A stretch of DNA of 64,000 bases from the NCBI RefSeq assembly GCF_022539665.2, contig NC_081338.1:6188446-6252445 (forward strand), read 5' to 3'. A program made the position numbers and the translations under genes. Of this stretch, positions 32,998 through 43,789 are shown piece after piece. The stretch is from Daphnia carinata (Eukaryota > Arthropoda > Branchiopoda > Diplostraca > Daphniidae). Under the pieces are notes generated by a model, which saw only the letters and a list, made by a program, of their open reading frames with translations, was not told where the DNA came from and did not search any database. Every line of letters begins with the position of its first letter. Within the stretch, counting starts at the first letter, position 1.

Positions 32998-35733
32998 TTA
33001 TAATTTTTCGCATACGGCGAGGACCGGAGAACTTGGAATCGAGAGGTCTTCATCGACTAATGTGGTCAAGGAATGTCTGTCACCAAGATGAACCCGGTCC
33101 ATATGGACTTTGAGATTATCCTTTCGCTTGAAACGGGACCTGCAATCCTTATAACGGCACGCAAAGCTCGCTTCTTTTCCACATTCGAATGTTATATGTC
33201 TGTTTTAATATCAGAAAAAATTATAAGTAAAAGAACAAAACTCTATTAAAAAGTTAAAGCAACAATACGTACCTTACATAATTTTTACGCTTCGTGTAAC
33301 TCCGTCCACACGGGCACATGTTAACGCTCGTTTCATGTTGAGCTCCATCGACAGTAATCGGTATAGATTGCTCTTTGTACCGAAATTTTTCATTCGATCC
33401 GCAATTTGTAGGTCGATCGCTATTTCCTGCTAATATAATTGTGTTGATTATAAGTTTTGTTTAAAGAAAAATTGCTAATCTTTTTGTTGATGACGGAAAG
33501 CAAGTTTTCTGGACAGAAAGAATATAAAGAAAGGAACGAAAGAATCATGTTGTTGTTGTAAAAAGAATGCGAGCTTCTTTAACTCCTACCAATAGCCCTT
33601 CGTTCCCATATGAACTCCTAACAACGTACGTAATTTCAAAGAATTTAAGGTTTTCAAAAATGTAAACGGCAAGAAGACAACTCGATATACAAGAATAAAC
33701 TACTAAAAATAAACTAGTAAGGAGTTTTACATATATCAAAACACATGAAGAGCGGAACTATATTTTCCGAAAAATTTGGCTAAATCGCGGATATAAATAG
33801 GTCAAGTTAATTTTTGTATCAGGCACTCTCAGACCGCGCCGTTGTCGAGAATTCTTCGTATTCGGTAGGATGTCGCTTCATCATATGCTTCTGAATGTAA
33901 CGCCGATGTAAGAACTTGTGCTGGCAAATGGGGCAGCTGTACTGTGGGTCTTGGCCACACTCGTAACGCATGTGAGCTTGTAAATTATCTTTGCGCTTGT
34001 AGCGGCGCTGGCACTGCGGGCAAGCGAAGGGCTTGGTGGGATCATAATTGGTATTTCGGACAGCTTTTGCTTGCCCTAAAAAAAAGAAAGATAAAAAAAA
34101 GCGAACAAGAAAACGATCCGAGTCACGCTTAGACATTCAAGTTGGACGGCATAGCCTTTACAACATATCCAATAGAAGCCTCTAAACATTTCTTTTATCC
34201 GCGTCGCAGTCGGATGGATAAACAATGCATTTAACAAACTCACATGATTGGTATGTAGTTGAAATGGGCAAGACAATCCCCCCTAATCTAGCTAACATTC
34301 CCTTGTGGAGGGGTATGTCAGGGAAACTAATCATACCAAGCTTGCAAAGAAATCGGCCCAAAATTCGTCTACAAGCGGATAGTTTGCATTGATCCAAACG
34401 GAAATGCAAATCACCACATTAAGCCGAATCACGCAAATTTTCTAGGTTATATTTAGAGGATAAGTTTGACTCACCTTCAGCTCTTGACGACGACAAGGAA
34501 GCTTTGGAAGACAAGGATTTTCTTTTTGCCCATTTGTGTTTTGAAGGTCCAGCAGTTTCATTGGGTGTAGAAATCCATGCATCAGTTCCTGTATTGAGAC
34601 AGGTTAATCAAATTCTGAATAAAGTTGAGTTCCCGGAATGCGATCTAACGTTACCTTCCCCCGTGTGTGTGGCTCCTAATAATGTATTAAATCCATCTTG
34701 AGAATTATTCAAAAATTCATCTTCAACGTTCTGATATCACCAAGAAAATTTAAAAATTGTTTTAGGTCTTTAAAAATATTGAAAACTAGCTTACTTGGGA
34801 CGACCAATTTTCTGTAGCTTCAAAATAATCATCGCCGAACTCGGAGTCTATGTTTTCACCCTGACCGGTAATCACAGAAACAAAATTATCATCCGGTTCC
34901 ATCTCAGCCACCATCACACCAGGTTCTAAATCATCGCCATTTTCTTCGCCGCCTCCCTCTATGCGATGTTGCTGCTCATTCTCTTCTTCATTATCGTTCA
35001 ATGATGCTTCCATCATCTGACTTGAAGATGATAAGAAAGATTGAGGATTTGATGAAGAGTGAACAGAGTCACCTCTGTTTCCAGAATTGGAATGTGGTTC
35101 TGACAAAATCTGAGACGTTTTTGGTCCATTCATTTTGGCTTTAACATTTGAGGGTGATAATACCTCTGGGAAGCTGACAGTAAACTTTTTAAGCTGTTGT
35201 TGGTCAACTAGGCCTTCATCAAAAAAAGAATCAATAACTAGAATTATAAACAAAAAAGCCACATTTTTACCTTTAATTTTCAAGGAATCGGCTGTTTGCA
35301 AGAAAATTTCCAATCTGTCTTGGGAAACATTCACCTCACCCCTATACATGTACTACAAATATATGTGACAATCATGACATTTTGCATTTTAAATAATATT
35401 GCAGAGCTTTACATCAACTAAAGCTTTAAGATCAGCAAACTCGACATCTTTTAGAAAAATAACTGCTTGTTTGTCTGGCAATTGGCTTAGAAGTTCCTGG
35501 ATAGCAAATAACATTAAAAGTTAATTGTTATTTAATATAAATTCTGTCAAACTCACTTCGAAATACTGGCTACAGGCAAACAACACTATTCGATGGACAT
35601 TGATGAATTGCCCTTCTGCTGCCAATGTGACATCAACAAGTCTCTCCTTCATCAGCAGGGAATCCAACACTGATATTAATGTGTTGTGATGATTATTCCA
35701 TCTCAAACAAAATTCTTTTAAATCATTCTCCAT
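32998..35733 (-). CDS. lola: lola-like BTB zinc-finger transcription factor with two alternative 3' ends
   Basis: Common exons: 35557-35733, 35413-35496, 35271-35352, 34795-35213, 34655-34730 and 34475-34588. They encode a BTB/POZ domain (FCLRWNNHHNTLISVLDSLL, VDVTLAAEGQ, DYMYRGEVNVSQ) and an acidic Ser/Glu-rich linker. The last common exon ends in phase 1 and can join either of two phase-1 zinc-finger ends. The proximal end, 33819-34075, has the fingers CPQCQRRYKRKDNLQAHMRY and CPICQHKFLHRRYIQKHM. The distal end is 33273-33426 plus 32998-33199, with its first finger (CPCGRSYTKRKNYVR|RHITFEC) split by an intron, then CRYKDCRSRFKRKDNLKVHM. An atypical C2HC finger followed by a C2H2 finger is the lola pattern. 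The protein should bind DNA in the nucleus; lola is known for axon guidance and many spliced isoforms. The exact orthologue (lola versus ttk or others) is not certain. Confidence 0.82.
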
Positions 35734-36172
35734 AACTCTTCTATTTCTGTCCTCACGAACAGAATGTGGAGCCAAATAATAGAAATTATTCAAAAGAACG
35801 GTATCTCACTAAATAACGCTCAACATCCGTTGCTGCTTGAAATTTTTAATCTTTTCAATGCGCTTCGTATTCTGGTCTTTCTGGGCTTTATTCCACCAAG
35901 AAGAAAACTCAGTTAAACTTTTCAGTTAGAACGTTCGAATCTCCGGTTTTTTTCCTATGGGTTCTAGACGAAAGGCTCCTGTTTGCTTTTTAGAACTTGC
36001 GCACGTCTTGAATACTTCTCAATGTGATAATTTCCGCTTGGTGTCGACAACGTCGTTCTACGGCAGCGACATCTAGTGTTTAACAATCGATATGTATTTC
36101 CAAATAGTCATTTGCGCGGGATTTGCCGTTTTTGATAAGGCCACTCGAAAATGTTTGATTGATCAAAACAAA

Positions 36173-36178
36173 TTTATT
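36173..36178 (-). terminator. poly(A) signal candidate for TM9SF3
   Basis: AATAAA on the minus strand about 360 bp downstream of the TM9SF3 stop. The stretch 35734-36170 is the 5' flank of the lola-like gene with nothing else seen. Confidence 0.4.
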
Positions 36179-36537
36179 GAACAATAATACATTTTATGGA
36201 GAAGGGTTTTGACACTTTTTACTTCATAGTAGACATAAATTGACCCGGCCAATGCAGTGTTTCCATCTTAACAACTATTAACCGCCCGGATTGGAATTTT
36301 TTGCAATCCATTAATTTTAAAATATGAGGAAACATTAATCCACATGGTTGGGACAGGTAATGCGACTGAACTGGTCGGTGAACAATGTGACAGATGAAAA
36401 ACTGAAACGAATTAGAAATTGAATTCTTTTAAGGATGAAAGAAGAACCAAATAACAATCAGAAAGCGAGTTGTGCCATACGGATCTATACAGGGCGATCC
36501 AGCCAAGCAGAAAACGCTTCGCTCATATCGAATTAAT

Positions 36538-38925
36538 TTAATCGATTTTGACGGTTGAATAAATTTTTCGGACAAAGAGACTGGAGCCTATGTAACCCAC
36601 GGTTCCGCATAGAACGCCCAAGCCAAGGCTAAAAAGGGCCATGTAGCCAAAGTAAAAAGCAGTTTGGAACAATCCATACATCCTATAAAAAACAAAAACA
36701 ATTGTAATCGTTTGCCGTTTCCTTCGATATTCCACAGGGAGTATATAATTTAATTCATACTTGGTTTTAAAGAAGAAGTAGTAGATGGCATACAGATAGA
36801 CATAGCCCGATGTCGAGGCTGCTGATAAGAAGCTTGTCCATTGCCTAGAAACAGGAAGACAATAATAGCTGTTTTAATACCTTTCAATTGAAACCAAATT
36901 TAAAATCCCAAGAAGCTTACCATCGGTAGTCCTCGGCGTTGAGCAAAAAATAAGTACAGACAATCGTAACACATACAGTGACTACAATTAGAATCAAAAC
37001 GACGAGAAGCATGAAGCCGTACACGTAGTAGATCTTGTAGGCCCAGAAAGACGTAAAAATGAAATACCTAGAATTTACAGACCAACACTAATTAGTAACA
37101 GGGTGGTAACCCAATGGACTTTATTCTTTTACATTTCAATGAAGATAGATCCAAATGGAAGAATGCCGCCGAGTGCAACAATTACTGCAGGTTCCATGAA
37201 CCATTTTTTCTCCGGGATTGGACGAGGGACGGCATTGACACGACATGGATAATCTGGTTGGCCGGATAAATTTCGTCCTAATACCGTTCCCACCAATGTC
37301 AAAGGAAGGACAATAAATAAACATATACAAGTGATGGCAACCTGAGAAGCAGCGAAAAAGGTTTTATATAACGTGGTTCTTTTATTAAATATTCATTATA
37401 TGAAGCATTATAGCCCCAGCTTACCATGGATCCGAATGGGATGGCCCTTGAGGCATGATAATAAATGGCGATAAAATTGATGCAAAACTCTGTTCCACAG
37501 ACAACAGATGGGACAAGAAATGCGGAAACAAGCATTTGTCGGATCCATCGCTTCCCACCCATGCGTGCGTACAAGCTGCCACCAAAGTAACCATTGACAG
37601 GTGACGTGGCGGCATATACGAAAATTCCTGTACTGATCAACGAGCCACGTCTCCAAGAGAAATAATACCATAAGTAAACGAAAGGGTATATACATTTTAC
37701 CTTAAAAACTTACTCTGTATAAAGTTCACCAACAATTGTCAAAAGAATGACACTTATGGTGACTACAGTGATATGGTAGCCGCTGCCAATAAGGGCTGAA
37801 AAGAATGTGGCATGAGAAGATGGGCGAAAGACATCGCCATGTACCTGCTTCCAACCATATTCGTCACCCAGATCACGTTCCTATTGAAATACAAAACCAG
37901 TATAGTTTAAAGAACTTTTCTCGTCAACAAACAGTAATGGAAATACCATATCATCCATTTCTTCGTCCTTGTTGTATCTCGCATAGTCTTTCCTCAATGT
38001 ACGCATCAAGATCATTGAGACAAGACCAACCAAAAATATGACCATCATAAAACTGTTGAAAATACTGAACCAATGAATCTGAAAGGCAAAAATATACACA
38101 TATAGAAACATAATTGGTCAGAAATGAATTAGTAACATACTCTGTGTTGAAAGAAATTTGGATCAAGGTATTTGTCAAATCTGTCTTCAAACTTGACAGC
38201 AGAACCCTTCCAGCTGACTTCATAAGTGAAGGAAATCACAGCACCATCCTCAAGCTTAACTTTGTTTTCTGATGTCAAATTGACATCAACAATTTGTTTC
38301 CCATTGAAACCAATTTCAAACTTTTTATGAGTAAAGATAAAGTATTCATTGTTTTCTCCAATTTCACCAACAACTCCCCAAATAGGCAAATCATCAAGGT
38401 ACATTTGGTACCAATAATGATTTTTCACAGCATATGTAAAAGCTTTAAGCTTTTCCTCGGTTAACCCCACTTCACAGTAAGGAGTAGTTGATATTGATCC
38501 TAGGAGGTTAATACTGATATAGTTTCTGGTAATTTGTGGTATTGCAATAATGTGAAAAATACCTTTAAAATCAATTGGAATTCCACTAGGCTCAAGTTCC
38601 ACCCCTTGCAATGCTTCTCCCAAAGTTTCATGGTAGTGGCTGATGGTCTCTTTGGGCCCGCTGCAGAAGGGTAATGAAAAGTAAAGGTACGTCTCCTGAC
38701 GATTGTGATAAGGACCGACTGTGTTCACCCACAACACGACTTCTTCGTTGTCTTCATACTAAAATTAGTTACGAAGAAATTTTATGAGAATCATTCCTAC
38801 GAAGGGCCGGTTTCAAGAGTCACAAAGCTGAACTAGGTTTGACTTACAATGTGATTGTGCTCATCGCCTCCAACAAATACTGTTAACAGTAGGAGGCACA
38901 ATAAAAATAGCTTTGAAGAAATCAT
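36538..38925 (-). CDS. TM9SF3: TM9SF3, nonaspanin (transmembrane 9 superfamily member 3)
   Basis: Exons: 38848-38925, 38563-38758, 38141-38499, 37947-38078, 37714-37880, 37425-37650, 37133-37341, 36921-37067, 36761-36844 and 36538-36682; 580 aa, near the usual 589. It is a Golgi/endosomal nine-helix membrane protein with a signal peptide ([20 protein letters not shown]) and a lumenal domain ([34 protein letters not shown]). Conserved blocks include [57 protein letters not shown] and FMEPAVIV. The C-terminus STVKID matches the family KxD sorting signal. The intron at 38500-38562 is 63 nt and has no stop in frame, so retention would add 21 residues to the lumenal domain. The protein is highly conserved and shows no lesion. 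Confidence 0.95.
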
Positions 38926-39479
38926 GGTGGCGTTTGTTTACGAAGTAGTTCCCCAAAATATATCACGTTTGCATACGCCTTTTAATAACTTGATGCCAAA
39001 CAACTTTGCAGCCACGTCAACTTTTCAGCTAAGATCACTCGTTTGGTCATGGATCTCCAGAGGGCCGTCGGGTATGTATTGCCTTATTAAGCGCTAGATG
39101 GCGATGTAATGAAAGGTAAACAACCAATGTAAACAAAAGCGGCAATGCTACCATCGTTATTTTATCTTAAACAAATGATTTTGTAGAAAAGAATATTACG
39201 GTGAACGTCATTATTTGCAGCTAATGTAAAAGTTTATTGAGCAATAGCGTTTAAAAAGGTTGGAGCAATATAAAAGGCAACAAACATCAAGAGAATTCTA
39301 CTGAATGATAAGTGTTATCAGCTAGCCAACTGGCCTGTATCTTCGTCAATCATGAAACCGACGATGCATTGATAACCAACCGGTTGGGCTCTGAACCCCA
39401 CATTCAGTTCTGCATATCGGAGCCACACTACATGTAAGAAAGACTAATTCCTGTTTCTGCAAGATCGGCATCACTGAAA

Positions 39480-41186
39480 ATGATGACAATTACCAATCCA
39501 GTAAGAATTTTGACAGCCCAAGTCCATGAATTATGAATACAAGGTTCATTTTTTTTTCAAGGTGATTCCCTATGTTACAGGCTTACCTGGTGGCTGTTTG
39601 CAGGTAGGGAGCATGATCATTGTCCATGGTCAGCCAACTTTTAATTGTAACAGGTAGGACACAACTTTACTGGTTTCCCTTACTATCTAGGCTCATTGTG
39701 AGCTACACATAGGTCCATTATCATCGTTATCTAAAAATGTTGCCTTAGTAAACCCAGAACTTTTTGCTTTCAACATCTCGTAGGTTTAGCATTAACTTGG
39801 TACATCAGGGCAACATGTATTGCATCTTCCATTTCAATGCTCGTTTCGACCAGGGCCAGGTTGTTCGCAATACCAATTTCCCGTCTTCGACGTGGGGACC
39901 CGAGGAGCGATCCGCATTGCCATTTACCAGAAATAAGCCTTTCTTTTTGGAAATAAGATGCTTGCAAGATCGTTTTATGGTTTGCCTTATTCAGATCCCT
40001 ACCGAGAAATTCGTGTATCCTTGCGGCTTCGCTTTGTTCGCTTATCAGTTATCGTTTCGCTCGTGATTTCAACGTGTCCATTGTTTCCAAATTTTTATGC
40101 GTTTTATGTTGTTATCTGTCCAGGTTTTGTGTAAGCTTAGTCTGTGGGCCGCAGCCGGAACTTGGTGATATCGCATTCCAGTTGACTGCGCATTTTGACA
40201 CAAATTGGGTCATCCGCAATAGCAAAATAAATAAGGAGTGGGGTGTCGAAGAGGGGACGGCAACACGCAAATTCCCCTTCCAACGCCTTCAACCTTTCCA
40301 GCTTGAGATTTTCACTAGTTCGTCCTGTTATGTGGTAAGTCATTCTCTACTCGCGTCCACCTGCATTTTCTTTCAAATGTTGTCATGGGGCTTATCGGCT
40401 AGTTTCGCTTGATCCCGTATCTTACATGACATTTTGTGGTTTTGCTGATAATAGTTTACGTTTTACGGATGAACAGGTTGCCATTGATGGAAATCATTAT
40501 TGTGAATACGCCCATCGTGTTTCCTATTCCCAAGCTAACACTCTTCAAATCACTGGAGATGTCCAAGTCAGCACGGTTGAATTTAGATCAACAAACACTT
40601 ACCCAACATTTCCATCAGGCAATCGCCTTAACGTAGCCAATCCGGTAATGCAAATGAGTTTCGGAACGGTAAATTAACCATCTTCTGATACCAATATTAT
40701 TCCAGCCGATCCCTTTTGCTTCGTCGATCAACGGACCTCTGTCAGTGGGAAACGAAATTCAAATTCATGGACAAGTGAAGCCACATCCTAATAGGTAACT
40801 TACGTGATCACGTCCAATAAAGCCATGCTAACGAAATCCTATTCACATTACGCAGGTTCCACATAAACTTGCAGCAAGGGTGTCAGAGTCCTCCTTCGCC
40901 AACCATCGTTTTCCATTTCAATCCCAGATACGAAGGCGGAAATCGCGTTATCGTCATGAATTCCTTATTAGGCGGCCAATGGGGATCCGAGCAGCGCATT
41001 GCGAGCGGAAGACTTCTCGCGCCTGGAACCACATTTGTGCTGATCATTAGACGTCAAGCCTACAATTTTGAAATCCTGATCAATGCAACTACCATCGCCC
41101 ATTACGCCCACCGCATCGGAGCCGACATTGTAGATTCGGTTACCATCGATGGGGATGTGATCGTCGGTAAAGTCGTCGCGATTTAG
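39480..41186 (+). CDS. tandem-repeat galectin with a damaged first/second domain junction
   Basis: Exons I can support: 39480-39500 (MMTITNP), 39562-39653, 39784 to about 39979, 40124-40334, 40477-40668, 40706-40794 and 40856-41186. Galectins bind beta-galactosides through H-N-R, N and W-E-R residues. Domain 1 keeps them (FHFNARF, VVRNTN, WGPEER). Domain 2 has lost most (FQLTAHF, VIRNS, WGVEEG). Domain 3 is complete (FHFNPRY, MNS, WGSEQR). All domains share a phase-2 intron at the conserved N-R|F site. Domain 1 loses frame near 40045-40055, where TATCAGTTATCG stands where a Tyr-His-Arg codon run is expected (4 extra bases). The exon that should open domain 2 is absent between 40060 and 40123. 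Domain 3 and its stop are intact. The gene may be expressed from a different splice form, or be decaying. Confidence 0.75.
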
Positions 41187-41428
41187 AAAACCTAATCAAA
41201 GCAGTTTATGCACATTCCAAATATGTAAAACCTTTGCCAAAATTGCTGCTGATAGTTTACCCTTTAGTTGTCTGGAGCTGTAAGCAATTGGTGCGAACCC
41301 AACCTCTAGAATCACCATACCGTGTGATTTTATAACTTGGTCCATTAGTAAAGTACCTATTTTTCCTGTTAATTAGAGACACAAAAGGTACAACAAACTT
41401 GTTAGATTATCGGCTATTTTCCAATATC

Positions 41429-41434
41429 AATAAA
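41429..41434 (+). terminator. poly(A) signal candidate for the galectin gene
   Basis: AATAAA about 240 bp after the galectin stop. The rest of 41187-42048 shows no supported gene. Confidence 0.45.
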
Positions 41435-42048
41435 AAATATATGTTTGTGTAGCACATGCCAATATGTGCCATGCCAGTATTCCGTTATCATCCTTGTTTT
41501 GCGGTGGACCTTGATTGACATTCTAACCGTGTTCTCTCCATACGTTATATGTAGACGTTTAGAACTAGTCCCACATCGAAATAAGTTCTCAATTCCTAGG
41601 TTAGGCATGGAAATTAATACTTATCAGTACTTAACGTTTCAAATTGACTTAAATTAGTTACTTTCAAATTGGAGAATCTAACTTCAGCCTTTTGACGACT
41701 TGTACTCAACTACAACGTGTTATTATAGAAACCTGTAAAGAATAAGCTCAAGGTTAAATATCTTAGAGGTGATGGCCGGCATAGTAGAATAGTTGCAGTA
41801 ATATTGAGACAGTTGCTGATACCTAAGTTAAAAACAAATACCTAGTTCTCATGCTAACTAAGATTCCCTTATTTCTTCTGCAAAACCAACGGCAAGTGTT
41901 GATGTACCTCAGACATTAAATTTTAGTAAAGTGAAACGGGAAAAACCCTTTTCCGAAATTCGTTATGGAAATCCGCAACTTTGGCTGACATAAATTTCTG
42001 ATAGCTGTGTCAGGCAACAACAGGAGCCTACGAAGAAAAGTGATCACC

Positions 42049-42399
42049 ATGGCAATGAAAAAGAAGTTCTTCTACCTGGGGAATATTCATTTCTGTGATC
42101 TCTTTTTTCCTGAAGATATGTCGGATATCTTGGATGCGGACGTTAAACGGATGTTTCTCAAGTCCAGGGACATTGGAACACTAAGACGAGGTTGCGAAAA
42201 AAAACTGGTTCAAATACAAAAATCATGCCTGCAACAATATAACATTAATGAAAAATTTGTGCATATTAACTCACTGGTTAGCTCCTGCAATCTGCAGGCC
42301 ATTGTCATTGAGGTTCAAACTGTTAAACCCATGTTTTTTGGTCAACTTTGTTCGGACTATCAAACTCCACTTGAACTGGTTATCCTTGTTAAATCATAA
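42049..42399 (+). CDS. hypothetical protein, single exon, 116 aa
   Basis: An ATG in good context (CACCATGG) opens a 116-codon frame starting MAMKKKFFYLGNIHFCDLFF and ending LELVILVKS. The composition is balanced and not repetitive, with several Cys and a KKLVQIQKSCLQQ segment. The frame is also open upstream to 42007. No signal peptide, domain or family is recognised. It may be a young gene, a retrocopy fragment or chance. Confidence 0.35.
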   Translation: MAMKKKFFYLGNIHFCDLFFPEDMSDILDADVKRMFLKSRDIGTLRRGCEKKLVQIQKSCLQQYNINEKFVHINSLVSSCNLQAIVIEVQTVKPMFFGQLCSDYQTPLELVILVKS

Positions 42400-42735
42400 C
42401 AGTAGCTAAAATCAGTTACTTGAAATGAAGTGCCTTGGCAGCACATGTTCACCTTATTGGTTTAGAAGTAACTTGTCTTAATATGATCTTCCATTTGCAA
42501 CTCTGCAACAGTTCATACTCTAGCGACTGGCACATGCAACCAAGAAGATGCTGCAGTTATTGACATTTGCTGCCAAGAGAGCTATTTTGAGTATGATTTT
42601 CTCCTACATATTTATACAATACTAGGAAATAAACAAAATTCAGTTTCAAAATTTATGACTATTATTGTATCATCACCACTATGAAAGAAAATAAAAGCGC
42701 TATAAACGGTATTCAACAAAGGGGAAGTTTCAGAA

Positions 42736-43704
42736 TCAGCTCGAACGATAAGCTCGTCCGATTTTAGCCTGCCAATTGACGTCACGCATTACGTTTTCAC
42801 GCGTGTTGGACACGGGAGGGAAGCCCAGCTCTCTTGGCTTAGGAAGAGATCCAAAGGGGCGGTTAGGGAAGTAATCCCTCAATTCCACTTTCCCCGAACT
42901 TGGATAATACGGTTGCAGAAGAGCATCATCCGACTCGTTGAAAGCTTCATCCATCACTGGTGGATAACCTCGATTTGGTGAACTGATTTCTACTTTCTCC
43001 GGAGAAGATACAACAGGTTCAAGAGGTAACACATGAGCAATGAAGATGGGTTCGACTGGTGAAGCAGGTTCTACCGATGGCGAAAGAATCGGAAGGAAAT
43101 CCACTGGATCGGATGATAAAACAGACTGAGAAACGTCGATAGCAGGTGCTTCAGCATTTATCGCAGACGTAATCCTGGAATCAACAGTAGGATCTTCCTC
43201 CACAGGTGCAGATTGGCCGTCGTGTGAAACGGTTTCGACGGTATCCTGAAAGTCAACAAAAGATGCAAAATCAGTTGGGATAGCATCCGAAGCGACTGGC
43301 TCTTCTTTCTGATCAGTAGCTAGAATGAACGGATTGATCTGATCTTCAATCCGTATTAAATCCGCGTTGATAACGTCTGCTACAAGTAAGCCTTCAGTTG
43401 TCGGGACGAAAGGGTCGACGGTCGTTGTTGCCAGATCCGCTCCATTGTCGGCTAAAAACTGCTGGTAATCTTGTGCTAGACTGGGATCGCTGCGAGTGAC
43501 TCGAGGAATCACGAGATTCCGTGACTTCACTGCAATCGGTCCGGCGCAACAGATCGCGAATTGAAGCAATAGCAGGCACGCAACTCTGCTTTCAATCAAC
43601 TAATCCATTTTTTTTTTTAAATCAACGAAAAAAAATCAATGAAATGTATAAATTCTGATTAAAGTTAGATCAATTTTATGCCATCTTACGGTAGTGAAAT
43701 TCAT
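42736..43704 (-). CDS. secreted protein of a four-gene local family, copy A (292 aa)
   Basis: Two exons: 43690-43704 (MNFTT) and 42736-43599. The signal peptide spans the intron (MNFTTLIESRVACLLLLQFA, then CCAG). After cleavage comes RVTRSDPSLAQDY, a motif also seen in the sisters (RxDP). The middle is rich in Pro, Val, Glu and Ser without clear repeats. The C-terminus carries the family motif KPRELGFPPVSNTRENVMRD followed by VNW and a short tail. No cysteine pattern or known domain is visible. Conservation is confined to the signal peptide, the RxDP motif and the C-terminal 25 or so residues, so the C-terminus is probably the functional part (a binding epitope or processed peptide). The function is unknown. 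Confidence 0.8.
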
Positions 43705-43776
43705 GGTAGATGGCGGAGGGAGCTGTTGTCCAGTGGGCAAACTGAATCTGACTGCAGAATAAAATCAGTAGATTGG

Positions 43777-43785
43777 CTTTTTATA
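43777..43785 (-). promoter_or_regulatory. TATA box of family copy A
   Basis: TATAAAAAG on the minus strand, with CTGCAGTCAGATTCAGT about 25-35 bp downstream as initiator. Confidence 0.8.
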
Positions 43786-43789
43786 GTCA

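Noticed and set aside
42430-42460. U6-snRNA-like start (CTTGGCAGCACATG)
   Set aside because: Only about 15 bases match and the rest of U6 is absent.
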